Shown: positions 13,701 to 28,700 of the stretch, piece by piece
Position numbering within the stretch: position 1 is the first letter of the stretch
Layout: each line of letters starts with the position of its first letter
DNA from: Stictocephala bisonia
Taxonomy: Eukaryota; Arthropoda; Insecta; Hemiptera; Membracidae
Assembly (NCBI GenBank): GCA_035578905.1
Contig: JAQJVL010000278.1
Coordinates: 434,001 to 498,000 of the forward strand
Length of the DNA stretch: 64,000 bases
Direction of reading: 5' to 3'
Program-made: the position numbers and the translations under genes
The notes under the pieces: model-generated
Seen by the model: the letters and a program-made list of their open reading frames with translations, nothing else
Told to the model about the DNA's origin: nothing
Database searches by the model: none

Positions 13701-16700
13701 TAAGTTCTATTCATGCTTATTTAACAGACTTTTTTATTACCTGTAAAAAGTGCATATGACAAATTGTTGCATAACCAAAAGGTCCTAAGAGGGTTAAAAA
13801 AAGAAGATTTTACTCTTTAATAAATTATTATTTTGCTGTGTTATATTGATTTATTTTTCTTTTGTAAAACATCGAAAAATGTCCAGCACACCTTGATGTA
13901 ATACAGTAGACCCCCGCAAATCCGAATTAATTGTGGGGACAGCTTATTCGGATTCCATAAAGTTCGGATTATCCAAAAATTAGCGTAACTAATGATTCAA
14001 AGCATCCCTACAACTATCAGTGCTGTATAGCGCAGTTTTTGTTTACTGGCAGATGAAGAGGAAATATTGGTGCTTGAATGAGTTACTGAGTTGACCTTAC
14101 ATCGCTGCACTTGTCTGTCACTCTATCCCTTTACCTCCTGTCTCAGATTTACGTTACTGATCACAGTACTTAGAAATGAACACAGTATGTATCACACGCT
14201 TATTCCCTGACGGCACACGGCCAAAATGACAACTGAGTGGAACAACAAACAACGGATACACACAAAAATAAAAATACTTGTTCTATTTCTCGTGGTTACA
14301 ATTCCAGTGGATCAGAGGTTAATTAATAGCTTGCTTACTACTTATCTTTAAGTGTTGGTAGATTTAGTTACCAATATTGAAAAGAATAATAATATCAGCT
14401 GATTTTGCTGAAGTGACGTCACAGTGTACTGTGCAGCCTTGCTGTGTTACATACCGTTTGTTCTAGTTACAGTGTGACTGATGCATAGGCAGTGCCGTTG
14501 TTTGAGTTTACTTGCTAACCCACTGTACAGTTCATTGCAGTTTTTATTCACTGAACTTGTGTTAAGTGTTCAGTACTGTGGTTCTACCTTACAGTAAGCT
14601 ACTTTATTGAATACGGTGTATGATTCATTATTTACATAAATTTACTCTACACTGTTGTAAATGGTCTTACATTGGAGTATAGTACAACAAGAGTTAATTA
14701 ATCATAAACTATTCAATTTACTGTTTTTCAGCCCACTTTATAGTAAAATTGTTTTCAGTTTTTCGTCTTATAATGTTTATTTGTTTTATTCCAGGTTATG
14801 TTGGTTCAGATTTGCGGGGTTTTAATGTACTATCAAAACCCAACATTCAATGTGTTAAATTACCTGTTGGAGGACTTTCATCTTCTGATTTAATTTCTTG
14901 TTTAATTTCTGTTATTAGCTTAGAATCTGTTGTTTTCTTCTTTTTCTTTGGTGGAGGGGCTGGAAAACAAGATATTTTAATTGTATTACCATGTAAAAGT
15001 ACAAAATTGTAAAAGATTTTAAGCATTTCTTCTTAGCAACATTCACCCAAGCAATTTAAGTTAGTTTTTCATATTATTACTGACTGATATTAGAAGTTTT
15101 ACTGAAATACTCATCTGTGACTCCTCTTAGTACATGCACATGATATGAATCAATTTGATTGTAAGAATAGGAATTAGAGTATTCTACAGCTAAACAAAAT
15201 AATAAAATTGACGAAGAAAAACTCAATAAACATGCATGAATATGCATTTAAGTAAGGCCAAAAAGCCAATCAAGGCCTCTGCACATCACAAACACATTCA
15301 GTGTAGGATGGTGTGCTGCCAACAATAGGTCAGGGAACTTATCCTTATATGTAAAACAAAGTTGTTTTTATTACTGCAATTCCTCCCTTATTTATTGACC
15401 AATTTTAACGTTTGAGGTGTCAAAAGATTTTCCTCTATTTGTAGTTGTGCATAGCAGAATAAATTTTCAATATTTTCACCATGAAGGTTTCAATACGTCT
15501 CAAAGTATGTTTTTTGTTATGAGAATAACATGAGTGGTTTAAATTAATGAAAAAGTAACAGCTTTTCAAACGTAAATAATGATGTTCATAATATTTAGGT
15601 TAGTGATCTTTTATGTCAGTGTGTCTGTGTTTTATGCATTACTACACCATATTTGTCGTAAAACTTAAAAAAGTTATGCATTTTTTCCCACGGAAAGTTT
15701 TAATCATTGTTTCATTTACATACGAGTGTAGGGCTCTCCTGCCCAAACCTTATCAGTTTCAATGGTAATCTAATAGTTATAATATTTAATTAATTATTCA
15801 TCAGCTGTCACATAAAACCAATTAAATATTGAAATGAAAACTTTTGTTTTAATGCAGTTAAATAAAATAACTCTAAAAAATTTTATTTAAATTTGTAGAT
15901 CATCTTATTTTACCAGGCGAAGTTGGCTAAGAAAATCTCTCTAATACTTAAACTGGGGATCAACAACTTAACGTGACTTCTAAACCATGGCAGGGCAAAA
16001 GTGGTTAGTGGTCATATCAGTAGGGGTGTGCGAGTAGTGATTTTTGAGTTTGAGCCGAGTCGAGTAGTTGGAATTTGTTTCAAGTATCGAGTATTTTTGA
16101 GCAAGTATTTACAGAAGGATTTCCTGTTCACCCAAGACAACTGTAAAAGGCAGACACCATCCTAAGCTTATGTTAAGTTTTGCTAGATTCGTAAATATAT
16201 ACATCTAAACTGAACATAATAATTTTGATTTGTTATTTTTAACTGTAACATTAGATAAATAAACCTTTTTACTTCCTGCCTTCCTACATTTTTACGTGAC
16301 ATTATTTTGTTTTAAAACCTTTTTCCCTAACTCACGACTAATATGATGTGAGGAAGATATTATTAATTGAAACGACGTGGATTATGAAGATACTGTTTCA
16401 CAGCCGGCCGATATGTTTATCTGGTGGTTCCATTCAAAGTGTACCACGAAAACGTACAAGAGCGAAGCATGTTGGCAAAAGTTGCATCCAACCAAACTGA
16501 TGCTAAAAACCAGGCGTCATTGCCAAATGCAGTCAATTGCTTTCAGAATTGCCTCCTCTGAACAAGAAATTGATTGTATACACCATGAAAAGTGAATCAG
16601 TGGGTATTTAATTCAGTAATAATAAAATTACAATTAACCGGAAATAAACTATGAATTATATAAAAAAATTTGAAAATCTGGATGACAAAGTAGTTCAATA

Positions 16701-19700
16701 ATAATAACCTAGCACAAATTTGTTTTTAAATTATGATGGGTAATGAAATGTGTGCAACTTGAAACTACTTCGATACATGAGGCTATACTGAACTACAAAT
16801 AAATAATTATTTTTTAACGAGAAATTTATGAAAATCTAGCTTATTCGAATGAAAACCATAGACGTAGTCAGCTTACTCGGCTAATATAATAGGTCTAGCC
16901 GATATTGGCGACAAGATGCAGTCTGAAATATCAGCTAAGTGCCAACTAGTGATACAATGAAGATTGTGGGCAACTAAATTAAAAACTTGTGAATTAAAAA
17001 CCGAGACGTTAGATAAGGCTTTGATTCAATAACAATTATTTTCCTAATCTCAAAATTTGTCGTATTTTATTTACAAAAGGTCTTCCAACAACAGTTTCTC
17101 CATCACTTGGATTGATTGTTTTGTATTTGACGTAGTAACAATATGAACAGGGAACCGTCCAGAGTTTACTAATCAAAATTATCATATTTTACCACCTTTT
17201 ACACTCCAACTGCGCTAATGTCTAACCTATACAGGAAACTGTTTCACAACTTGACAGAAAAAAATATCGTATGCACAAATGTTACACAGTTTTGGCGATC
17301 TAAGGTGTTTACGGAATAACAATTAATAGAAGTTCGCCACGGATATATATCTATTTTTATTATTCATAGGAAAATAAATCAATAATGTTACGTCACATGC
17401 TGCTAGAATGCCGTTACCATATTTTATATGATATGATACAGTATTTTCTTCCGTCAAATCATTGGACGATTCCCTTCTCAGATTAAAAACAAAATAGACC
17501 TCAATCGACATGCGAGAAATATACAATCATTTTAGTCCCGAAAAGGAGCTGATCGGTTCCTTGACATTCAACACAACTGAGATGGACTTTCACTTAGAAA
17601 AGATGGGAAGTTCGGTTCTTTACAGTGATCCGGATCAATCAGTTCAGGGTGGGTCAGTAAAGTGACCTGTTCTCAGGACATTTTTATTGATATAAACAAA
17701 AATAGGCATATTTTCCATGGCTTACAGACCATTAGACTTGTGTCAGTAACAGGTTTTTTGAGCATCTTAATCCGGATCTCTCGGCCCCTTTCTTGGGTCA
17801 TAAAGACACTAACCAGCACTCTGTTTTATTCACGCTCTTTTACAGTAGGTTAATTAAAAAGTGACAAGTAGACTCGGTCAACCAACACGACTTGTGATCA
17901 CTACCTTCCCAGCTCTGTTGTTCACTTTGAATTTAACTAGTTCAAATCATAATGAACAAACTCATTCACTACGTTGGTTGACTAGTTCATTTGACCGTCG
18001 TCGTCTGCTTCCTATCCTTAGGTGTATTGTTTAGTTAATTACGCATACCAAACTGATTATGTATAATTAAGGATAAAATAAAACACAAGGAAGCGTACAG
18101 TTTTCATTCATAACTTATAAAAAATTTAGATGTAAATCTAATATTTTGTGAAATACAACTATTCAATCGAACTTAGAGCCGAGTTTGAGTATTAAAATTC
18201 TCGATCAAATACTTGAAGTTTCGAGTACTAGCATACCCCTACTTTAGAGATACATATGTTTTACCTACTTTTAGAGTATTTAATTTGGTGATCAGGTGTG
18301 CTGTTATTCAAACAGTCTTTACAACTTTAATTTGTTTTATAACAATTACTGTAAGTGTCTAAAAGTGCTGAAATGTATGCTGTCTAACCTGACACTTAAC
18401 TAGTTTAGAGTTGCATGTTTGGGCTTAAGTGTTTATTGGACATATGAGAATCTAATTGGCCGGAGTCATTGGTCAGTAGGAAGATTGGTTGGATATATAG
18501 ACAAAGTGGGCGATCCATTAAAAAACCTAGCAAATATATAAAATTGGACTGGAAAATTGCAGTAATAAAACTGTATTGGTACCTGTTTGAGTAATGCTAG
18601 TGTCTGCAGACTGAGCAAATGATTTGTTAGGACTCTCAGTATATTTCCTCTTTCCAGCTGGAAGAGTTGAATCAGCAGCTGCTGAGTACTGCATCACCTC
18701 ACTAAAACAACATACCATTGATTTCTTTATAGTTATAAATTATTAAACTAATTCAATCTAGAGTAAAAAAAACAAAAACAAAGAGTGCCCATTGGTCTCA
18801 GTAATGCCAAACAAAGAGCACAGGCCAATTACCAGAGCTCGTCAACACAGTACAGAACTAAATGTTTCATTGTGCCTTTGCCATTCTGAACAGCCAGTTA
18901 TGATCACATTAAATACCAAATGAACTTTTTGTCATAAAGGAGCATGACTACACATTTTCAGCAAGGAATTTTTAGTGTTAATACTGATACTGATTGTTCT
19001 TACAATGGCAAACATCTAATTTATTGTAAAATTAAGCTTTATCCAGTTATTGATAGATAACAAATAACATGAATCACAATTTTGTTGTCATTGAACATTC
19101 ATGTACTAGTTGAACACAGTTAGTCTTTGAGTGTGAAAGTGTTGCTATTGACTGTATTAATAAAAATATTACAATAATAAATATCAGCTGATAGTATTAA
19201 CTCTTTTTTCTCGAAACAAAATTCAATTAAAGGTGGTGTCATGGTTATGTCCAGGGTGGGTCTTGAGGGAGACAGGTGGACATACCCCAATCATTGTTAA
19301 ATAGGTTAATTGAGGTTAAATAATTATAACTTTGTGCCCTTAGTTATGTAATATGTAATTTTAAGTTCATAGTAGTTAGTGTTTATAGAGCTCCTAGTTC
19401 AGACTATCATATTTTCTTAGACAGATTAGACATATTTGTTGACTTTTTTAGTAAAAAATTCAAAACATAATAATTGGAGGGGACATAAATATTGACGTTT
19501 TAAAAAATGATGACAAGTGTAAATGTTTAAAATATATGCTACAAAGCCATAACATGAGATATTTAGTCACATTTCCAACAAGAATAACAGAACATTCCAA
19601 ATCGGCCATACATATGTTTATAATAAAAAAAATAAGAAATCATAACATCTTAATAGAAGGTATAGTAATCAGATCACGATGGATAGATTCTATCTTTCAA

Positions 19701-22700
19701 TAATCTCAATTCAGATACAAGTACCACCAACAAAATGACAAAGCAACAGATACGTAAATTGTCTCCAAAAAATATTGCATACTTTTCAAACCTTTAAAAA
19801 ATTAAACATGAGGATAAGTATTTTTAGCCTCTGTTGAAGTAAAATATAATGTTTTTAACAAAATACTCAATTACTATTTTGAGCAGGCATTTCCTAAAAC
19901 ACTGATATCAAACAAAAATAAAAAAATCAAATTGGTTGTCAAAGGAAATAAAAACTAAAAAAACAAGAACTAATACAACTAACTAAGGAGTGCAGGCAAA
20001 ATACAAATTTAGGATTAAGAGATATTAAAAAGTAAAAAATTAGGGTTCAAGGAACATTTAAACAAAGCTAAAACAAAATTTTTTGAAAACAAAATAAATA
20101 AATTATCAAACATTCAAAAAACTGTTTGGGACATAATAAACTCAGAAGTAGGAAAGAATAGTAAAACAATAAATGAGTTTGTATTAAATTATGGTCTGAA
20201 CGATATAACTAACCCTGGAGACATCTCAAACACATTTAATCGATATTTTGCAAATGTTGTCAAAGATATAGCAATTAGCAATAATGATCCTCACATAACT
20301 TAACACTCTCATCGCCAACTGTTTTTTTAACACTCTTTGTTGCCGCCATGTCAGTCAAGTTTGACAGCAATGTTGTTGGTTACGCCATGTCACTCATATG
20401 TGACTGACAGTGCATTTCCGTAGACGCCACATCAAAACGCCAGTTTTGCCACTCACGCCAAACTCGATTGCATACGTTATACCCAACCGAATAAGACGAT
20501 ACATACATCGAATTATTTGTCGTAACTCGAACAGTTGGATTATATAATCAGCTGGTGTCACTCATTTTAGACTGACATGGCGTCAGTGTAAAACATCTTG
20601 AGCAATAGCGCCTCGTCAGTCTTTACTGACTGACACAAATGTTGTTGATTCATTCGTCAATTCTAACCTAAGTGTATTTACTGCTGCATTTGCGCGTATT
20701 GTTGCGTTGCTTTTTCCAACTGAATAATTGTGTATGAGTGGTGTTAACAGATATTTTGTGTTGTTTATTGTGTTTAGTTATTTATAGTTAGTAATAGTTC
20801 ATGTAATATAAAAATCTGTAGTCATAAGTTTTGTAAATATGGATGAAAAAGAACAACAGCGTATACGGTCATTTCTCGAGTGTTCAAGTGAACCAGATCG
20901 TGTTAGTGAGGATGAAAGTTTATTTGGTCCAGACTCAGACATTGATCCTGAATATTTTCCATCTGAAACTGAATCCGATTCTAACAATGATATTGATTAC
21001 AACAAAACCACTCAAGACATGAAGTGAAGATGAAAATGATGAACATGATGTTGCAGGTCAGTCAAGTAGACCAATAAATAATGTTTTTGATTGGGGGCCT
21101 TATGAGGGAAGACACAAAACTATTCAGTTTACTGGAAATGAGGGCTTACATGTAAATGTAAATAATAATATGACTCCTTCAGATTTTTTTTAAGATTTTA
21201 ATTTCTGACAGTGTTATTATGTGCATTGTAGAAAATACAAATAAATATGCATTAAAATATTTACAAACACACAATATCACCAGAAAATCAAGATTAAATG
21301 AATGGAAAAATATTGATTCCAATGAGATCAAAGTTTACATAGGCATTTTAATTTGGATGGGACTTGATAAAAAGCCTTCTGTTAATGACTACTAGTCAAA
21401 TGACCCACTATTTAAAAATGAAGTAAGTAAGATTATGTCACGTAACCGCTTTGAACTTATTACTAAAATGATCCATTTCGCAGATGAGGAATTGGCAGTG
21501 GAAAATGATCAGTTGGCAAAGCTTCGCCCTTTTGTAAATTTACTTGTGACAAATTATCAATCTACATACACTGTAGGAAAAACCATGGTTGTAGATGAAA
21601 GTATGGTTCCATGGAGGGGCAGATTAGAATTCCGACAGTATATACCTACAAAGAGACATAAATACGGAATCAAATTGTTCAAACTTTGTGACCCAGTAGG
21701 CTATACATGGAACATTGAAATATACTGTGGGAAAATGGATATTACCCCCAATATGAGTGTTGGAGACACTGTTGTCCAAACGTTTTGTGGTTCTCTGCTA
21801 AATGAAGGTCGTGTGTTATACACAGATAATTATTACACAAGTCTTCCTCTTGCAACCAAATTATTAGATGCTAAAACAAATCTAATTGGAACTTTGCGGA
21901 AGAACCGAAAACATCTTCCACAAGTTGTATTGCAGTCAAAACTGAGAAGAGGAGAGATATATTCACAAGAAACTCCAAATGGAATAATGATTTGTAAATG
22001 GAAAGATAGACGTGAAGTCCTAATGCTGTCCAACATGCATGGCCCTGAAATTATTCCAGTAAGTAATACAAATTCAAGAAGACATCGTAGTGAGGGTGAT
22101 ACAGCAAATCGAAGGAGGACCCAATTACAAAAAATGAAGCCTAAAGTTGTAATAGATTACAATGTTGGCAAATGCGGTGTGGATCATTCCGATCAGATGG
22201 CTAGCTATTCTCCTTTGAACAGAAGAGGAATTAAATGGTTCAGGAAGCTTGGCATTGACCTTATAACCGGAACAACAATGGTGAATAGTCATGTTCTGTT
22301 CTTACTTGCAACAAAACGTAAAATGACCATCACTAAGTTTAGGGCTGAAGTAGCCAAAGATTTTCTTGGTCTTGATTACATGTTGAAAGCTCCAAATATT
22401 TCACCAACTGCCAAAAAGTCAACACATTTATTGAAAAAAAGAGAAGGCAACATCACAAGTGACAGAAAACAGTGTACTTTGTGTTACAATAAATTGAAGA
22501 GACAAGGTGTTTCTCGTCTTGAAGCAAGAAAACTTGTAAAAAAAGTGAAGACTTACTGCTCTGGATGTCCTGCAGTATTAACTATGTGTCACCCTTGTTA
22601 TGTAGAGTCACATGAACAATGATTTAAAAATACAGTGTCACTTTAACTTAAAAAATTCTATCAGAAGTACATATAATTAACACTGTATACTTGACATGTT

Positions 22701-25700
22701 GACAAGTTAAATATGTTATTTTAAGTAGTATTTTAATAAATTGTATGTATTTCCCCTTCAAAATGAGTTTAAATTAAATCCCTAAACTTATTTATTTGGT
22801 CTATATACATTAAAAATGTTAAGCCTTACCGTCAGTCATATATGACTGACATGCTCAACTCAAAAACACAAGTGTCACTCACATATGACTGACACGGCCT
22901 CTGCAGGAACTCATAAAATTTAGTTTGGCCTGTACAGTCAGTAGCATTATTTGAACCTGGCCTATGGGGAAAGTCTGTCAGTCACATATGACTGACATGG
23001 CGCTTAGGGTGTTAAATAATGAATTAGATTATAAACAGTTTTTTAACGAAAGTTTCAATCTAAATCCTGTAAAAGAGTAGGAGGTGGAAAAAGTATTATT
23101 GGCTTAAAAAAAATAAAAATTCAAGTGGTTTTGACAAAGTGCCTACTACAGTATTAAATGGAGCAAGACATCATTTAACCAAAGTTTTATGTCATCTCAT
23201 TAATTCTTCTTTTATTTCTGCCATATTTCCCCCTCAACTTAAAATAGCAAAAATAATACCGATCCACAAAAAAGATGATGTCAAAAATGTGTTGAATTAT
23301 CGGCCAGTGGCTTTGCTTCCATCGGTTTCAAAAATATTTGAAAAAATAGCTTGTTTTCAATTAACATCTTATCTAGAACAACACGATTTGTTGGATGACA
23401 TGCAGCATGGTTTTAGGTCTGGAAGATCAGTCATAACCGCTGCGGTATCCTTCATAGAATCGGTAATTGAATCCGTTGATAAGGGCAAACATACAACAGG
23501 TATATTCATGGACCTGTCAAGAGCTTTTGACAGTGTCAATCATTTCATTTTATTAGAAAAATTAAAAAACCTTGGTGTATCAAAGACATCTCTAAATTGG
23601 TTTTACACATTCCTATTGGATAGGTAACAATATGTGGAAATAAAACATATGACACCAATTAACAAACTAATTCATGTATCTTCAGATCTACAACCACGAA
23701 AAACAATATGGTGTCCCAGAGGGATCAATATTAAGGCCCCTGCTCTTTTTAATCAATCTGAAAGATATAAATAATGTTTTAACCTATAAAAACAACAATC
23801 AACTTTATCTCTACGCTGATGATTCAAATCTAAAAATAACGTCAAACATGAAACAATGGAAGTACAATCTTTTGTGGAACTGGCAAATATTAACAATTAA
23901 TTAAACAATTATAATTTGCTATTAAACACACTAAAAACTAACTTTATTAAATTCAAAACTGCCCAAAACAAAAATACTGAAAATGCAATCATTATGTCTG
24001 GATCACAGGTGTTAGAGGAGAAGAAAAGCATATGCTTTCTTGGACTCACAGTTGATCATAACAAATAGTAAGATTAACGTACCTTTGTCGTCTTCAGCTA
24101 AAAAATCCTATTTATTGGATTACCGGTTTCAGAGTAAGAACTCCATGTTCACATCCATTGTAGGTTCACAAAACAGTCACATTTTTGTTTTGACAATCTA
24201 CAATGGATGTGAACATGGAGTTCTTACTCTGAAATCGGTAATCCAATAAATAGGATTTTGAAGCTGAAGACGACAAAGGTGTTATAAAATACTTTTGTTA
24301 CAAGGTAATTAATAGAATAAAATTGAAAAGAACACTTGAACAAACTTCCATGATATGTATTAATGATTCAAAAAATAAACTATATACTTCACATCAAGAA
24401 AATTAACTGCAACAGTACCTTTTTTAAGAATAATAAACATGACAACAGAAAACATATGTGAAACAAAACAAAGACATATGAACTTTCATAAGGAAGTCTT
24501 TGAGTACTAAAAATATAATAAATATAAATTAATAGTTATTATATGTAACACTCCCCCTACTCAAGGCTTCCTTAGATTTCAAAGGAAATTTAGGTCAGTC
24601 CAATTTGTTGTCTTAAAATCTTTAACCTTGGTCCAAGAAGAGGTTTTGTAAACATATCAGCTAGTTGTTCACTAGTGTCAATTCTCTTTACTTCGAGGTT
24701 TCCTGCTGTCACTTGTTCTCGTATGAAGAAGTGTTTGATTTCAATGTGTTTGGTTCTTCTATGATGCTCTGGATTCTGTGCTAGACATATGGCGGCTTCA
24801 TTGTCTACGAAGATCACAGGTGTGCTTTTAAGTTCAGTTAGTGCACTTAGTAGTCGCTTTAACCAAATTGCATCCCTGGCAGCCTCACTCGCAGCTACTA
24901 TCTCAGCTCCCGTAGTTGAAAGTTGAACAGAAGACTGTCGTTGGCTGATCCATGATATCGCTCCACCTGCGTACAGAGTCAGTAATCCTGTTGTAGATCT
25001 CCTGGTTTCATGGTCACCGCCAAAGTCTGAATCGCTGTAGCAATTAAGTGCGCCACTTCCAACGTTCTTCTTGTACACGATTCCACTGTCTTTAGTACCC
25101 TGAAGGTATCTGAGTATTCGCTTTACTCGACACCAATCATTCGCTGTAGGATTTTCTAGGCACCTGGACACTACACTTACTGCGTATGCGATATCCGGTC
25201 TGGTACTAACCATGAGGTACATGAGGGCTCCGACAGCTTCTCGATATGGAAAAGATGTCTCCGTTCTGTTATCTTCTAGGTCAGATTTTACTATAGGTGT
25301 TGGGGCTGATCTGCAGTTTTCCATTTTGAACCTTTCCAAAATTCTTGAAACATATCCCTTTTGACTTAATTTGATATTTTCACCAGATTTTGAAATCTCC
25401 AATCCTAAAAAATAATCTGCTGGTTTTGACTTGATTTTAAATTCTTTCTTCAATTCTTCTAAGAATGATTTTAAATCTTCATCATGAGTCGTAGCAATGA
25501 GTCCATCATCAACATAGAGAACAACGATTAACTTATGTCCATTGTAATTGCGGATAAATAGACATGGGTCATCATCACTTTTTTTCAGTCCCAGGTTTGT
25601 TAGGACTATTCCAACTCTCTCGTTCCAGCATCTCGGTGCTTGTTTTAAACCATACAAACTTTTATTAAGCTTGCAAACGCGATTACTGTTATCGCTGAAT

Positions 25701-28700
25701 CCTTCCGGTTGATGCATATAAATCTCTTCATTTATTTTTCCGTATAAAAAGGCAGTAGTCACATCAAACTGTGTAAGTTTCATACCTTCATTAGCAGCTA
25801 CTGCAATGACACTTCTTATTGTTGGCATTTTGGCTACTGGACTAAAGGTTTGATTATAATCAATTCCTTTCTTCTGAGAAAATCCCTTGACTACTAGACG
25901 AGCTTTGTATCTGTCGATGGATCCATCCGCATTTGTTTTTATTTTGTATACCCATTTACAAGATATGGCTTTGTGACTTTTGGGAAGTTCAGTAAGTGTC
26001 CACACTTCATTCATGTTAAGTGAGCTAATCTCATCTTCCATCGCTTTTTGCCAGTGGAAATGATCTTCAGAGTTTGTTGCCTCCATGTAAGTATTTGGTT
26101 CATAATGTGCATTCTCGACAACAGCACTCATCAAAAAATCTTCAAAACGAACAGGCTGCCGTACCGTTGATCTATCTCGGAGATGGTGAGTTTGCACGAT
26201 GTTTTCTTCCTGTTGTTCTGCGTCCTCATCTATTGTTTCATCATCTTCCGGTTTATTTTCAGGAAAGTGAATGATAACGTTATCTTCTACAGAGGCTGAA
26301 CAGCTCTTTTCCTCTGTTCTAACGGGAACTTCTTCATCTGAAGACATGGGTCTATTTACTTTGAATTTACTAATAGGCTCTTTCAGAAATGTTACATCCC
26401 GAGACCGAATGACACTACATTTCCTTGAATTCCAGAGACGATACCCATCATTACCATCATATCCGATAAGTTGGCACTTCATTGCTTTCTTGTCAAACTT
26501 GTGTCTTCTTTGCTTCGGAACATGGACAAAACAAGTAGTCCCGATAACTCGTAAATGTTTTATCGAAGGACTTTTTCTGAACCATAATTCATATGGAGTC
26601 TTGCCGGCAACTGATGACTTGGCAGTTCTGTTCAAAATATAGGCTGCGGTATTTATTAATTCAGCCCACAAGCCTTGAGGCAGATCACCGTGAGCATGCA
26701 TCATTGACCTTGCACATTCAACAATAGTTCGATTTTCTCTCTCTGCAGATCCATTTTGTTGTGGGGTGTACGGCATTGTGATCAACTGTTGTATTCCATT
26801 TGCTTGAAGAACTTGTCTAATACTTCTGTTGTCAAATTCACCTCCTCCATCACATCTTAACTTGCATATTATATGGCCTGTGACTTTGACTTCTGCAAAA
26901 AAACTGCTTGAGCTTCTCTACAACTTGAGATTTTGTTTTCATAAAGTAAACACTGCGGTAGCGAGTAAAGTCATCCTTAAACAATACAAAATATTTTGAA
27001 CCTCCTATTGACTCAAAGAAAGGTCCGCAAACATCAGAGTGGATTATTTCACCTGGCACTGAAGCTCTGTGTTCATCTCTGCTTCTGAAATGAGTTCTGT
27101 GCATTTTTCCATAAGCACAACCTTCACATACCTCATTGTCAAGCTTGAGATTAAGGTTCAGTTCCTTCCTTGCAATTTCTTGTACATGGGTTTTGCTTTG
27201 ATGTCCTAGTCGTTCATGAAGTAACTGCAACTGATCATCAGCTGGAACTCCTTCCATAACAGCCATTAGGCCTACTGATTTTCTTACTGCTAGCTTAAAC
27301 AAGCCGCCGCCTCGACTTCTATGTCCTTTGATGAGCGGTTTACCATTGTTATCAAACAAAGTACAGCCCTCAGATGTTGAAACAAATTTACTATTTACAT
27401 TTAAATCTTGAGCAGCAGTTACAGAAAATAAGTTAACGAAAATACCAGGTACATACCATACATTGGCTAGCTTTACTGGATTCCAAACACCATTCAAATA
27501 CGATTCCATAAAAATTGTTCCTCTACCAATAGCACTTGTCTGTTGTCCATTTGCCATTGTAACTGCATAAGGTAACTCAAATTTTTCAAAGTCGGTAAGA
27601 ATTTCCATACAATGTGTAACGTGATTGGTAGCACCACTGTCCACGTACCAATCATGCGATATGGTAATGTTTTGAGTTTGAAAAACACAATTGCTTACAA
27701 TAGTTAGAGTGGTTTGGTTGGATCCTTTTTCCAAGTTTTTCTTATTTTCACATTTTCTTTCAGGTTTTCCATCTGCTATCCATTTTTGACACTCTTGCAA
27801 CCAATGTCCTTTCTTGTGACAATAGTGGCATGGAAACCTTTTCCTTTTATCATTATTCTTGCTGTTTTTCTGTAGGCCTCCTAAGTTACCTTTAGCTTCT
27901 TTAGTCCTGTTGACTGCTATTAAAGCTGTATCTTCCTTTTCTTTATCCCTTAAGGTTAGCTTTCTTGCTTCTGTGCATAGCCAATTTGTGAGATTGTCAA
28001 GGTTTCTTGCTTTATCCTTGTGAATCATTAACCAAGTTGTCTGAAAGTTTGAATATTCTACTGGTAGGATTTCAAAAATCTTGCAAATCAACAATATCTG
28101 AGGTAAGTTATCTTCTTTCTTGTCTTGAATTTTCTTAATTTCTTCTTGAAGCTTTCCCCATAGTGACTTTATTGCAGATAGGTTCCCAGCCATATCCAAG
28201 CGTTGATCCCATTTGTAGGTAAAGAACTGAGAGCATATATCGTAGGCCTTATTTTCCTCTATTTCTGCAAATAGGCTGTGCAACTCTTTCCAAACCTCAT
28301 CTGGTTTTTCTAGGTTTCTTACTTGAGCTCTTACTTCCTTACTTAATGCAGATACTAATATAAACATTACCTCTGACTGTGTTTTATTATACTTCTCCAT
28401 CTTCATTTTGTATTCTTTCATTTCTGCAGCTTGTGTTTCATCTTTAGGCTTCTCTGGCAATTTCATTTTACCAGAAATGGCTTCGTAGGCATCTGGGATT
28501 CCTTTAAACCTAATTTGCATTAGATATTTCCAATCATCACAGTTGTCCTTTCCATGCAGCAATTCCATTTTCTGCATAACGAATTCCATAGTAAAGAATT
28601 TATCTCAAGCAAACATTGATTCTATTTTAAACCTGTAACACGCAATATAAGGGTGTCTGGGCCCATAACCTGTTATAAAATACTTTTGTTACAAGGTAAT

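Noticed and set aside
14749..15012. Plus-strand open frame over NOP58 exon 11
   Set aside because: Antisense shadow of the exon; the glycine- and phenylalanine-rich stretch is the complement of the proline- and lysine-rich NOP58 tail.
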